The notes: a model not told the origin generated them from the letters alone. Positions 28,362 to 37,957 are shown, counted from the stretch's first letter. The stretch is 64,000 nt of DNA from Moanibacter sp964542645 (GCA_964542645.1 CAZIUG010000015.1:124001-188000); one strand, 5' to 3'. Made by a program: numbers and translations.

Positions 28362-29779
28362 TCTCTACAACCCACAGTAATGGGCGAGGAGACAAGCCTC
28401 AACCAAACTTCTGGCAGGCCCTTTTCCCGGTAATTATCCTGATCGGCGCTCTTGCTCTCAATGTGCGACTCTATGGTGGAGAGCCACACATTCCTTTGAT
28501 CATTGGAACAGCGGCGGCCTCTATAGTGGGGATTTTTATAGGCTACCGTTGGACAGATCTAGAAGAAGGGATGATTAGCGGCATAGTGATCGCCCTTAAA
28601 GCAGTTCTTATCCTCCTTATAGTAGGCCTTTTGATTGCCACCTGGATCGCAGGAGGAGTAGTGCCTCTGCTCATTTATTATGGGCTTAAGATCTTAAGCC
28701 CCAGCATATTCCTTGTTGCCACATGTATTATTTGCTCGATTGTATCCCTTGCCACCGGCAGCTCGTGGACTACTGCTGGGACAGTTGGAATTGCTCTCAT
28801 GGCAGTAGGTCAAGGATTGGGTATCCCACTTCCTATGGTAGCAGGTGCTATTGTTTCGGGCGCCTATTTCGGAGACAAAATGTCACCACTTTCAGATACT
28901 ACCAACCTCTCTCCTGCTGTATCGGGATCGGAGATTTTTGAGCACATTCGACACATGATGTATACAACCATTCCTGGTTTCTGCATCGCTCTTATTCTCT
29001 ACGCGGGGCTCGGAATTTACAATACTCCGACAGCAAATTCATCGAGCGATCTCGGTTCCCTTCTCACTACTCTTGAGACTCACTATAATCTCAGCCCGAT
29101 TCTTCTTACCGCCCCCCTTCTTATCTTGTTTCTTGTTATCTACAAAGTCCCGGCAATTCCAGCCCTTCTGGCCGGTTCTGTTCTCGGAGGGGTTCTCGCC
29201 TGCATTTTTCAAGGTCAGGGTATAGGTGATATTCTTGGTTCTGCCAAAAATGGATTCGTTTCACAAACAGGGAACGAACAAGTCGACGATCTTCTTACCA
29301 GGGGAGGCATTCATGGAATGCTGAATACAATTGCACTGATTCTTTGTGCCATGTCCTTTGGCGGAATCATGGAGAAGACAGGAATGCTCAGGACTTTAGC
29401 CGCATCCATTTTAGAAACTGCTAAATCAGCTGGTTCCCTTGTTTTTGCAACAGTTCTTAGTTGCCTTGGAATGAATGCAATTGCACCGGATCAGTATCTT
29501 GCGTTGGTTGTCCCTGGGAGAATGTACCGTGGGGCATTCCATAATGCAAATCTTCATCCCAAGAATCTATCACGCTGCCTTGAAGATGCTGGCACCTTAA
29601 CCTCGCCCCTCATTGCTTACAACACCTGCGGTGCTTATATGTCGAAAGTCCTTGGAGTATCGGCAGGAGAGTATTTTCTCTTCGCCTTTCTCAATCTTCT
29701 CACCCCGGTAATTTCGGTTCTATATGGATTTACAGGCTGGACAATTAAACCGCTAGAAAAAGAGGAGATTAGGGATTAG
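28358..29779 (+). CDS. NhaC-family Na+/H+ antiporter
   Basis: A 473-residue integral membrane protein with about 12 hydrophobic segments. The family hallmark GDKMSPLSDTTNLSP (about 173-187) is present, with neighbours GSSWTTAGTVGIALM (about 134-148) and, in the second half, IAPDQYLALVVPGRMY (about 373-388). It exchanges Na+ for protons, or a related organic acid pair such as malate/lactate in NhaC relatives. The predicted start is a GTG overlapping the stop of a short upstream frame. The gene ends 29 bp from the convergent oligopeptide-binding gene. Confidence 0.92.
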   Translation: MISTTHSNGRGDKPQPNFWQALFPVIILIGALALNVRLYGGEPHIPLIIGTAAASIVGIFIGYRWTDLEEGMISGIVIALKAVLILLIVGLLIATWIAGGVVPLLIYYGLKILSPSIFLVATCIICSIVSLATGSSWTTAGTVGIALMAVGQGLGIPLPMVAGAIVSGAYFGDKMSPLSDTTNLSPAVSGSEIFEHIRHMMYTTIPGFCIALILYAGLGIYNTPTANSSSDLGSLLTTLETHYNLSPILLTAPLLILFLVIYKVPAIPALLAGSVLGGVLACIFQGQGIGDILGSAKNGFVSQTGNEQVDDLLTRGGIHGMLNTIALILCAMSFGGIMEKTGMLRTLAASILETAKSAGSLVFATVLSCLGMNAIAPDQYLALVVPGRMYRGAFHNANLHPKNLSRCLEDAGTLTSPLIAYNTCGAYMSKVLGVSAGEYFLFAFLNLLTPVISVLYGFTGWTIKPLEKEEIRD

Positions 29780-29807
29780 GAAACTAACCGAGTTAGGATT
29801 TCCCGAT

Positions 29808-31454
29808 CTAGGATCCATCCCCTGCCATCAAGTGGACAAACTTATAGGGATGCTGATCAAGAATATTAGGGTGCCAGTTTTGCACTGATGGCTGCTTCAA
29901 GAAAGTTCGGACATAAAAATAGATAGGAATCACAGGAAGCTCATCTATAAGAATGGCCTCTGCTTGCTGGAAATACTCATACCGTTCTTCCATATCAAGA
30001 GTCTTACCAGCCTTGGCGATAAGATTGTCATATAAAGGATTACTCCATCCAGTGTGATTATTGCCAGAGCTACTGGTGAAAAGATCCAGGAAGGTGTTCG
30101 GGTCGTTGTAGTCTCCAATCCAACCAGCTCGAGCAATAGTAAATTCTCCATCGCTTCGAGATTGCAGATATACTTTCCATTCCTGATTCTCGAGTGTAAC
30201 TTCAACGTTAAGATGTTTTTTCCACATGTCCTGAATCGCTTCGGCAATCGGACGATGGGCCTCCGAGGTATTATAGAGAAGGCGCAGTGATGGAAATCCT
30301 TTGCCCTCCGGGTATCCCGCTTCATCGAGAAAACGGCGCGCCAAATCAAGATCTTCGGTTAGCCGCATTCTAGAAGTGTAACCAGCCGTATTCGGAGGGG
30401 TAAAAAAATAGGCAGGAATCTGCCCCCCCCGCGTAATACTCTCGACGATGGCCATTCGATCGATTGCCATATTTAGTGCCCTTCTCACGCGGGGATCGTT
30501 CAAAGGCGGATTCTCCGTGTTGAAAAGATAATAGTAAGTCCCAAGCCAACCGTGGAGTTCTAAATATCGGGACCCTTCTCTCTGTAACCTCTCGATGCTA
30601 TTAAGATTTACCGTTCCGGTTAGATGAAGCTGCCCAGCTTGGAAGTTGCGTTCTTCGGTAATTGCATTTTCGATAGCATAAAATCTAATCCCATTAAGAA
30701 CTACTCGTTCTGCGTCCCAGTAAAACGGATTTTTTTTCACTACCACAACGTCAGAGACATTCCACTCCTTCAGGGAAAACGGGCCATTTCCCACGTGATT
30801 ACCTGGCCGTGTCCACCTAGAACCCCTTTGACTCATCTTTCCATATTTCAAGATGGTCTTCTTATGAACCGGATACCAAGAGTTATGATTTATTAGGGAA
30901 AGAAAATAAGGAGTCGGGGTCTTCAACCGTACTACCAGACGGTGTGGATCCAGTGCTTCAAATCCTACTAACGCGAAATCCGTCAATTCACCGCGATGAT
31001 ATTTCTCGGCATTATCTACTACATAAAACATATACGCGTACTCGGCCCCAAACTCGGGCGTTAACATGCGCCGGTAAGAAAATATAAAATCATTTGATGT
31101 CACTGCGTCGCCATTTGACCATTTTGCATCACGTTTTAGATAAAATGTGTAGCATCGGCCGTCTTCAGATACTTCCCATCGTTCTGCAACTCCGGGAATT
31201 GGAGAAAGATCCTCCGGATGTGTGTTCACTAACCCTTCAAATAGGGCCATATGTATATGATGCTCAGGAAGACCCGTCGTTACTTGAGGGTCGAGGTCCT
31301 CTGGGTCGGTACCATTTCCGATCAGGAGAATCTGCTCTCTATTGGCAATATCAACCGGTGTAAGGCGATCCTTGCAACCAGTGAGAAAGAACAAGGGGAC
31401 TAAAGCCGTAAAGGGCAAGAAAACCGTTTTGCACCATTGCATCTTGCCGCTCAT
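29808..31454 (-). CDS. oligopeptide ABC transporter substrate-binding lipoprotein (OppA-like)
   Basis: A protein of about 548 residues of the SBP_bac_5 family. It starts with a lipoprotein signal ending LFFLTGC (Cys27 in this start), followed by PQVTTGLPEHHIHMALFEGL near the start of the mature domain. GIPVF-type binding-lobe motifs and NPFYWD/RRALNMAID stretches fit OppA and related dipeptide/oligopeptide binders. It captures peptides, or nickel/heme-type ligands in relatives, in the periplasm. I chose the ATG at 31454 because the signal peptide fits it; a TTG lies seven codons earlier. The gene follows oppF and oppD, but no permease genes are present in the window. Confidence 0.9.
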   Translation of the reverse strand: MSGKMQWCKTVFLPFTALVPLFFLTGCKDRLTPVDIANREQILLIGNGTDPEDLDPQVTTGLPEHHIHMALFEGLVNTHPEDLSPIPGVAERWEVSEDGRCYTFYLKRDAKWSNGDAVTSNDFIFSYRRMLTPEFGAEYAYMFYVVDNAEKYHRGELTDFALVGFEALDPHRLVVRLKTPTPYFLSLINHNSWYPVHKKTILKYGKMSQRGSRWTRPGNHVGNGPFSLKEWNVSDVVVVKKNPFYWDAERVVLNGIRFYAIENAITEERNFQAGQLHLTGTVNLNSIERLQREGSRYLELHGWLGTYYYLFNTENPPLNDPRVRRALNMAIDRMAIVESITRGGQIPAYFFTPPNTAGYTSRMRLTEDLDLARRFLDEAGYPEGKGFPSLRLLYNTSEAHRPIAEAIQDMWKKHLNVEVTLENQEWKVYLQSRSDGEFTIARAGWIGDYNDPNTFLDLFTSSSGNNHTGWSNPLYDNLIAKAGKTLDMEERYEYFQQAEAILIDELPVIPIYFYVRTFLKQPSVQNWHPNILDQHPYKFVHLMAGDGS

Positions 31455-31509
31455 TTTTTGATTAAAAGTCGACAAGAAATCTACTCCTAATTTTCAATGT
31501 TCAAGGTTT

Positions 31510-32307
31510 TTAGCCAATCCTTGGCACCGCAGAGATCAATTTATTAGTATATTCGTGCTGGGCATCTGTGTAGATCTTTTTTGCTGTCACCTGTTCGACT
31601 ATCTTCCCATCGTTCATGACAAGGATAAACTCACTAATGTGTTGAATCACAGCCAAATCGTGAGCAATGAAAAGAAGAGTCAGATTGAATTCCTCTTGGA
31701 GATCCTGCAAGAGGTTAATGATTTGCGCCTGAACTGAAACATCAAGAGCACTAACTGGTTCGTCACAAATTAAAAATTCAGGCTCGACGGCCAAAGCCCT
31801 GGCAATCCCAATTCGCTGCCGCTGGCCACCACTAAACTCGTGGGGATACCGGTCGATATGTTCAGGCCCAAGTCCTACCTTCTCTAATAAGTCAACAACT
31901 CTATCCCGCTTTCCTCCTCTGCTCATTTCAGGGAAATGGATATACAGTGGTTCCGCAACAATACCAGAAACCGTCATTCTCGGATTCAACGAATTAAAAG
32001 GATCCTGAAAAATCATTTGGATCCGCTTCCTAAAGGGAAGAAAGTCACTGGGGATTAAATTGCTAATCAGTTTTCCCTCGTAGGAGATTGTCCCAGAAGT
32101 AATGGTCTGTAACCCAATTATAGCACGACCGACTGTAGTTTTCCCACTTCCACTTTCTCCCACAAGCCCTACCGTTGATCCACGTCGAATTATGAAGGAA
32201 ACACCATTCACCGCCCTTATATATTTCTTAACTCCTCGGAAAATACTCCCGCCTACCGGAAAATCCACCATCAAGTCCTTAACTTCTATAAGAGCCTGAT
32301 ACCTCAT
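31510..32307 (-). CDS. oligopeptide ABC transporter ATP-binding protein (OppF-like)
   Basis: A 265-residue ATPase with Walker A GESGSGKT (50-57), signature FSGGQRQRIGIARAL (about 158-172), Walker B LICDEPVSALD (about 180-190) and the downstream His switch (about 214). IFQDPFNSLNPRMTV (about 99-113) is the Q-loop region typical of OppF/DppF. The ATG overlaps the stop of the OppD-like gene in ATGA, indicating translational coupling. With OppD it would form the asymmetric ATPase pair of a peptide importer. No permease genes are adjacent, so the partner membrane subunits must be encoded elsewhere or lost. Confidence 0.92.
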   Translation of the reverse strand: MRYQALIEVKDLMVDFPVGGSIFRGVKKYIRAVNGVSFIIRRGSTVGLVGESGSGKTTVGRAIIGLQTITSGTISYEGKLISNLIPSDFLPFRKRIQMIFQDPFNSLNPRMTVSGIVAEPLYIHFPEMSRGGKRDRVVDLLEKVGLGPEHIDRYPHEFSGGQRQRIGIARALAVEPEFLICDEPVSALDVSVQAQIINLLQDLQEEFNLTLLFIAHDLAVIQHISEFILVMNDGKIVEQVTAKKIYTDAQHEYTNKLISAVPRIG

Positions 32308-33161
32308 TTATCCAGCATCTCGTAATCGATTGTAGTCAAACGCCTCTGTTTTTTTCCAATTTGAGGAATACAAGAAATAAGAGACTTTGTATAGGCATGT
32401 TCCGGTTCGTGGAGCACTCGATCGGTCGGCCCCGATTCGACGATTTTACCACGAAACATGACGACAACATCGTCTGCGAAATCAGAAACTATTCCAAAAT
32501 TATGAGTAATTAGGATCACCGACATCTTCGTATCTCTACGAATCTGACGAAGCAGATCTATAATTTGGGCCTGAATCGTAACATCGAGAGCCGTGGTCGG
32601 CTCATCTGCTATCAGAATGCGAGGTTCGCTAGCTAATGCCATTGCGATCATCACTCGTTGCTGCATCCCCCCGCTTAACTGATAGGGATAGTCATTAATT
32701 CGCACCTCCGGATTACGTATACCTACTCGGTGAAGAGCGTCTATTACCCGTCCTCTCTTGTCTTTCACTTGGGGAAGATGTAATTTTACCGCTTCCTCAA
32801 TTTGGTAACCAATAGTCAGTACCGGATTCAGAGATGAAGTAGGATCTTGGAAAATATAGGCAATTTCTTTGCCACGATATTTTCGGATCTCCCTTCTATT
32901 TAGTCGGAGTAAATCCGTTCCCTGATAGAGCACCTGACCCGTGATTTTACAGACCGAATCACCCGGAAGCAAACGGGTCAAAGCAAGGGCAGAAACAGTC
33001 TTCCCACTCCCACTTTCTCCTACAATAGCCAGGGTTTTTCCTGTCTCAAGGGAAAATGATACATTTTTAACCACACGCAAAATTCCCTCACGAGAGCTAA
33101 AGCTTATGTCAAGATTCTTAACTTCGAGGTAATTTTTCTGGTTAGCGCTGCTCACTTTCAA
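32304..33161 (-). CDS. oligopeptide ABC transporter ATP-binding protein (OppD-like)
   Basis: A 285-residue ATPase with Walker A GESGSGKT (48-55), Q-loop in YIFQDPTSSLNPV (about 105-117), signature LSGGMQQRVMIAMAL (about 162-176) and Walker B IADEPTTALDVT (about 183-194). The C-terminal region with EPEHAYTKSLISCIPQ belongs to the OppD/DppD oligopeptide tail. The start is a TTG at 33161 preceded by GAGG with an 8-nt spacer, one of the few good ribosome-binding sites in the window. It is the first gene of a three-gene unit (oppD-oppF-oppA) that lacks permeases. Confidence 0.92.
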   Translation of the reverse strand: MKVSSANQKNYLEVKNLDISFSSREGILRVVKNVSFSLETGKTLAIVGESGSGKTVSALALTRLLPGDSVCKITGQVLYQGTDLLRLNRREIRKYRGKEIAYIFQDPTSSLNPVLTIGYQIEEAVKLHLPQVKDKRGRVIDALHRVGIRNPEVRINDYPYQLSGGMQQRVMIAMALASEPRILIADEPTTALDVTIQAQIIDLLRQIRRDTKMSVILITHNFGIVSDFADDVVVMFRGKIVESGPTDRVLHEPEHAYTKSLISCIPQIGKKQRRLTTIDYEMLDK

Positions 33162-33551
33162 ATGCTATTCCTCTTTCTGGACTACACAGGCAATCTGAAA
33201 GCAGCCAAGCAGATCGACTGAACACATAAAGTTTTCAGAACCTTATTAAATCTAAGGAATAAACCACTTCCGATTTGTGGAAGCTTATCCCCAAATCTAT
33301 CAATCGCAACTACGATTATCTAGATCATAGCTTTAAATGTAAGCAATCTCTCAAAAAAGTTAGAATCCCGTCCCATTTGCCTGCTGTGCAGTGAGTTCAG
33401 GCAAGCGAAAGAAAATTTCGAAAATTCTAATCATCTAATAAAGGATGATTGGGGTAAAAGCCCACCTATGAGGATTCAATAGATTACTAAGTTTAAGATT
33501 AGTGATTCACTAACTTTTCCAGATTAATGAGGAGAGGAAAACATCACAGCC
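33162..33551. other. intergenic region between desaturase and opp genes
   Basis: About 390 bp without a recognised gene. It holds the end region of the desaturase transcript and the promoter of the opp genes. Two weak stem-loops exist (AATCATC near 33429 paired with GATGATT, and CTTCC near 33268 paired with GGAAG); neither has a T-run, so I do not call terminators. No permease remnant was found here. Confidence 0.4.
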
Positions 33552-34700
33552 TCAACCTGCTGCATTACCCTCTTCCTCTGCCAATACTTCCGGGGCAAGG
33601 TCTCCAATGGATGCGCTTAATGTATCCTGTTGTTCTGTTACTAGTCGACCAGCCGATTCCGGGAGGGGGGTATCAAACTGATAGCTAGGATCGACCTGTT
33701 GGCGTCGCCATATTTCACGCATTTCCCGCCAAGCTCCCACCAAAGTACGTGGCTTCGGCATATCGTCCGCGATCTCGTGATATAATTCAGCCAGTCTATA
33801 ACATGGCACACTGGCATACATATGGTGCTCCGTATGCCAGTTCATTCGCCAATAAAGAAACGAAGACAACGGATCCAGGGTCATAGAACGGACACATAGT
33901 CGAAAATCAGGAACATTATCCCGCAAACCGCAGTGCATAGGAACACCTACCATGTATCTCCATATGTTTCCAATAAATGGGGCCAGAGTAATAAGTATTG
34001 GGAGGAGCCAAAGCTTAAAACTAATTGCAATCACCAAAACAACAACATGGAAAAAGATGGTGATTCTTGCACAATTTATAGCTTTCATCCGTTCTTCAGG
34101 GCAGTCCTCGTACAGTGCTTCAATCCACTCTCTTTGACCTGGAAAGCGAGCCAGCGCTGTGGAGAAAAGCGTTTTCATATGGTTTATCATACCGCCGGCC
34201 TCAAACCCACCCACAACGTTAAAAGTTAGCATCTGCAGTACAAACAGGATTTTCAGGCTCGGATTCTTAGGCAATTCAACCTCCCGATCACCCTCAGGAT
34301 GGAGTGTGTAACGATGGTGGTAAGTGTGGCTCATTGCATAGTTACGATGATTGTGGTAGGAAAGAACGGAATAGATCCAAAGAAACGCTCGATTGAGCCA
34401 CTTGGTTTTGAAAACCGTTCCATGTCCTAACTCATGGTTGGCTGAACCCATGAAGCTCCAAAATGCACCATGAATAAAGAGTGCTACCACGAACCCAATC
34501 CAATTTTGTTGTAGGAAAAAAGAATAAGTAATCACGCCAGTACAACCAACCATCGCTAAGTGTCCTAAAGACTGAAACCAGCCTTGAATATTACTTGGCC
34601 TACTCAATTCTCGCAATTTGTTAACGGGGACTGGACATCTATACCAAGACACCCGGAGTGTTTTCCGAACTTCATCGAGAGGTGTATGTTTAGTTTTCAT
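33552..34700 (-). CDS. membrane fatty acid desaturase/hydroxylase
   Basis: A protein of about 382 residues of the membrane di-iron superfamily, distinct from the delta-9-type enzyme at 13.6 kb. Histidine boxes are NHELGHG (HxxxH), SHTYHHRYT (HxxHH) and WHTEHHMYA (HxxHH). Four hydrophobic segments surround them. The spacing and first box resemble delta-12/omega-3 or beta-carotene-hydroxylase-like desaturases; substrate uncertain. The start at 34700 is favoured because the sequence AGGAAAGG lies just upstream of this ATG; a longer frame starts at a TTG seven codons earlier. It diverges from the adjacent Gfo/Idh gene with a 75-bp gap. Confidence 0.88.
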   Translation of the reverse strand: MKTKHTPLDEVRKTLRVSWYRCPVPVNKLRELSRPSNIQGWFQSLGHLAMVGCTGVITYSFFLQQNWIGFVVALFIHGAFWSFMGSANHELGHGTVFKTKWLNRAFLWIYSVLSYHNHRNYAMSHTYHHRYTLHPEGDREVELPKNPSLKILFVLQMLTFNVVGGFEAGGMINHMKTLFSTALARFPGQREWIEALYEDCPEERMKAINCARITIFFHVVVLVIAISFKLWLLPILITLAPFIGNIWRYMVGVPMHCGLRDNVPDFRLCVRSMTLDPLSSFLYWRMNWHTEHHMYASVPCYRLAELYHEIADDMPKPRTLVGAWREMREIWRRQQVDPSYQFDTPLPESAGRLVTEQQDTLSASIGDLAPEVLAEEEGNAAG

Positions 34701-34764
34701 TTTCCTTTCCTTTCTGAGCAAACGATCCTTTTGTAGATGAACAAAGTCTCAGAAATTATCAATC

Positions 34765-34770
34765 TATAAT
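34765..34770 (+). promoter_or_regulatory. possible -10 box of a leaderless promoter
   Basis: TATAAT lies 5 nt before the ATG of the following Gfo/Idh gene, with no Shine-Dalgarno, so transcription could begin at or near the ATG. There is no convincing -35 box at the right spacing, which keeps confidence low. Confidence 0.3.
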
Positions 34771-34775
34771 CACCT

Positions 34776-35765
34776 ATGAAACCACTTAGAATGGGCATTA
34801 TTGGAGCCGGCGCTATGGGAAATAAGCATGCTCGTGATATACGACAACGCACCGACGCTGAAGTTATCGCAGTCTGTGATCCGAATAAGGCATCGATCGA
34901 ACGCATCACGGAAACCCTAGGAATTACAACTTCAAATATTCGTCAATACTCTGAACTGAGCGAAATGCTGGGTAAAGATGGTTTGGAAGCGGTCGTTATT
35001 GCTACTCCTCATGCACAACACAATGACCACGTCAATGCCTGTCTTGATGCTGGTCTCCACGTCCTAGTGGAGAAACCAATGGCCACAACCGTAAAGGCAG
35101 CACGAGAATTCATCGCTGCTTCAGAGAGGAATGAAAGGATACTCGCAATAGCCTATCAGCGACATGGCTTAGGAAAGTTTATACGGGCTCGGCAGCTATT
35201 ACAAGAGGGAGCCATAGGTGAGATCCGTTTCCTAAATGTACTGATTGCCCAAAATTGTCTCCATGCTTTTGAGCCAGGCGAAAAATGGCGAGGGGATCCG
35301 GAGATTTCGGGGGGAGGGCATTTCATAGACACTGGAAGCCACATCAACGATATTATGCTCTGGACAACCGGATTGGAGCCAAAGCAGGTCCAAGCATCCA
35401 TGAGCCGGGAGGGGATTTTAGTCGATGTACTAACCGGAGTTGTAGTCGAGTTTACCAGTGGTGCTCTTGGTACACTCGCTTTCACTTCTTTGTCGCCGGC
35501 ATGGCGAGAGGAGTTTACATTCTACGGAACTGAAGGAGAACTCCGGTTCGGCGACTCGGAGCCATTGAGACTACACCGAACCGGCGAGGATATCATTCTT
35601 CCAGAGGATGCCAAACAAGGCAACACACCGCTTCATAATTTTGTAGAATGCATTAGAGGGAAGGCGCAAGTTCAGGCACCACCTATCTGTGGTCTGCGTG
35701 TAGCGCAACTAACCGAAGCCGTCTATAAAGCAGCCGAGTTTGGGAGAGCCGCAGAGGTGGAATAG
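34776..35765 (+). CDS. Gfo/Idh/MocA family oxidoreductase
   Basis: A 329-residue NAD(P)-dependent dehydrogenase, compact for the family. It has GIIGAGAMGNKHARDI (about 8-23) as the dinucleotide loop, HVLVEKPMATTVKAA (about 95-109) with the EKP lysine, and GGGHFIDTGSHINDIMLW (about 178-195) with the substrate-site His and Asp residues. It precedes a TIM-barrel isomerase-type gene on the same strand by 133 nt, the third example of this pairing or grouping in the window. Likely sugar or inositol oxidation; substrate unknown. A possible leaderless promoter is at 34765. Confidence 0.9.
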   Translation: MKPLRMGIIGAGAMGNKHARDIRQRTDAEVIAVCDPNKASIERITETLGITTSNIRQYSELSEMLGKDGLEAVVIATPHAQHNDHVNACLDAGLHVLVEKPMATTVKAAREFIAASERNERILAIAYQRHGLGKFIRARQLLQEGAIGEIRFLNVLIAQNCLHAFEPGEKWRGDPEISGGGHFIDTGSHINDIMLWTTGLEPKQVQASMSREGILVDVLTGVVVEFTSGALGTLAFTSLSPAWREEFTFYGTEGELRFGDSEPLRLHRTGEDIILPEDAKQGNTPLHNFVECIRGKAQVQAPPICGLRVAQLTEAVYKAAEFGRAAEVE

Positions 35766-35898
35766 TGTCGTTACAAATTAGAGGCATTCCAATACAAAAT
35801 GATAGGGTAAATCCATTTCCTGAATTACTGACCTAAATATAAAACTCAAATCCATTAACTGTTAAACTATTCTATTAACCCCTTAAGAATATTCTCCT

Positions 35899-36693
35899 AT
35901 GATAAAAATTGGATGTAACTACCTCAGCCTAAAAAACACCCCTGTTGAAGAATTCATCAAAATAGTCTACGATCTTAGGCTTGATGTTGTCGACTTTCAC
36001 CAGGGCGCCTTTGAATCGACCGACCCTGTTTATTTGAGCAAAATCAAATCTCTTTGCCTAAAATACGGCCTTCCAATAGGGTACATTGGAGTTAGCGGCC
36101 TCTTCCATGGCACCGCTGAGGAAAGAGACGAACAGGCCTCAATAGCAAAGGACGCAGTTGATTTGGCTGCATTTCTTGGATCTCCTATAATCAGACTTTT
36201 CTGCGCAACAGTACCGGAGAAAACCGCAGATGGCGAGGAAGTCTGGCCCGGAATGATTGCGGGATATCAAGAAGTAGCCGATTACGCTGCTACCAAAGGA
36301 ATATCAATTGGCTTACAGAATCATCCTATAACAGGTAAAGCCATGCTGCAAATCCGCGAAGAAACTAATCGTGATAATTTCAACTTTATAGTGGATACCG
36401 GACAATGGACTGGCTCCCCTGGGGCAGCCCCTAGAGGTAAAACTGATCCCAAACACGACTTCTACGGATACATGGAGGAAACCCTTCCTCATGCGATGTA
36501 TATCAGAACAAAGTTCTACAGGATCGAAACCGGTAAAGAAGAATGGCTCGACTACGAGCGAATTGCCTCTCTCATCAAAAACATCAACTACAACGGTTGC
36601 ATCTCGATTGTCTATGAAGGAGAAAACGAAGATCGCATAGATCAAGTTCGCCTGGCAGCCTCCTATTTGCGCCAGTTGCTAAATGGGCATTGA
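35899..36693 (+). CDS. xylose-isomerase-like TIM-barrel protein
   Basis: A 264-residue sugar phosphate isomerase/epimerase-family protein. The barrel elements run from IKIGCNYLSL at the N-terminus through VDFHQGAF (about 31-38), IRLFCATVPE (about 98-107), IGLQNHPITGK (about 137-147; His as metal ligand), FIVDTGQWTGSPG (about 159-171, Asp ligand) and SIVYEGENED (about 236-245, Glu ligand). It is co-oriented with the preceding dehydrogenase and may act in the same pathway, for example ketose epimerisation or inosose dehydration. No Shine-Dalgarno is evident. Exact role unknown. Confidence 0.87.
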   Translation: MIKIGCNYLSLKNTPVEEFIKIVYDLRLDVVDFHQGAFESTDPVYLSKIKSLCLKYGLPIGYIGVSGLFHGTAEERDEQASIAKDAVDLAAFLGSPIIRLFCATVPEKTADGEEVWPGMIAGYQEVADYAATKGISIGLQNHPITGKAMLQIREETNRDNFNFIVDTGQWTGSPGAAPRGKTDPKHDFYGYMEETLPHAMYIRTKFYRIETGKEEWLDYERIASLIKNINYNGCISIVYEGENEDRIDQVRLAASYLRQLLNGH

Positions 36694-36814
36694 GAAGACA
36701 GAAATTAAATAAGAATTGAGCACTGCCATGCAGAAGGAATTTGAAAGGGTAAAAGCTCTCTACTAGTTTTCCCAGATTTCCGAGAAATATGATTTGCCCT
36801 TTCAAGAGGTCTAC

Positions 36815-37957
36815 ATGAAGTCTTCCGTTAATCTAGATGGTCCCCGATGTGCTAATGTCACCGACCTAGAAAGAATACTAGACCTGGCCAACGAGGTCAT
36901 GCGACGGGCAAAAGGAATGGATCCTACAATTGCGAATGATTATTCTTTTATCTACAATAGAGAAAACGTCGAGAACATCGTGATTGTAAAAGACGGCGAC
37001 CGAGTTGTCAGCTCAGCAGCCATCTGGGCTAATTCGGTTGAAGAAGCGAGAAGCAGAAAAATCCGAACTGGAGGCATCAACTGCGTGGCAACACTTCCAG
37101 GTTATCGAGGATATGGACTCGCCACAAAGGTGCTACAAGCAGCCGTCAAACATATGGAAGAGATCGGATGTCATATCGGACGACTAAGAACCGGAATCCC
37201 CAACTGGTATCACCGTCTAGGTTGGGAAAACGCCGGCTTTAGCTGCACCTATCGTTTGGTTCATTCGAACATTGTCCTTTTTCCCGAACTACCAGGCGAT
37301 TTAAATCTCAAATTCGGATCGGGATTTGATGATGAGACCATCGCCTCCATCGTCCGCCTGCGTCAATTTGACCAATTGGGTGGTGTACGCACTCAGGAAA
37401 TCATGCGCGAACTATTGGCATCAGGAAGGCACTCCTATCTAAAGGGTGGAAGACAGTATTTCTTAGCATTACGAAAAAGGTCACCAGTTGCCTACTGCAT
37501 TACTAGAGGAGATAAAATCATTGAATGGGGAGGCTCAGTAGAGTTGGTTTCCGGCCTCGTCCGGGCTTGTTTCTACCACAAATTTGGAGCAAGAGAGGGA
37601 CAGCTTACTCCAGGACATCAAGAAAGAGTTTCTTCTAGTCCTGAGCTGATGTTGGTAGCACCGAAGAATGGACATCCTTTCGCCGATTTTCTAGATTCTA
37701 CATTGCTTCCAGTCTCCAGAGATTACTGGGGAATGCTTTATATTATTAATCCCCGAAGCATCCTAGATGCATGCGGACTCAATGACATCTCAGTAACAGA
37801 GAATAATGGAATTTTCACACTCACTCGCAGCAATGAATCCGTAACTGTCAATCGCCAAGAAATTGCTAAATTATTTTTTGGACCTGAACGGATCAGTGAT
37901 TTTGCTAGTGAAGTTTTGCCATTAACTTTCTGGGAGTGGCCCTTGGAGGACGTATAG
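36815..37957 (+). CDS. GNAT-family N-acetyltransferase
   Basis: A protein of about 380 residues. The GNAT fold is in the first 150 residues: VATLPGYRGYGLATKVL is the acetyl-CoA pyrophosphate-binding signature (Q/R-x-x-G-x-G/A type), followed by HMEEIGCHIGRLRTGIPNWYHRLGWENAGF, in which WYHRLGW is typical. A second domain of about 220 residues follows, as in Eis-like or multi-domain acetyltransferases. I chose the ATG at 36815 because AAGAGG lies just before it; a TTG start seven codons upstream is less likely. It stands in a cluster of carbohydrate-oxidation genes; substrate unknown. Confidence 0.82.
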   Translation: MKSSVNLDGPRCANVTDLERILDLANEVMRRAKGMDPTIANDYSFIYNRENVENIVIVKDGDRVVSSAAIWANSVEEARSRKIRTGGINCVATLPGYRGYGLATKVLQAAVKHMEEIGCHIGRLRTGIPNWYHRLGWENAGFSCTYRLVHSNIVLFPELPGDLNLKFGSGFDDETIASIVRLRQFDQLGGVRTQEIMRELLASGRHSYLKGGRQYFLALRKRSPVAYCITRGDKIIEWGGSVELVSGLVRACFYHKFGAREGQLTPGHQERVSSSPELMLVAPKNGHPFADFLDSTLLPVSRDYWGMLYIINPRSILDACGLNDISVTENNGIFTLTRSNESVTVNRQEIAKLFFGPERISDFASEVLPLTFWEWPLEDV

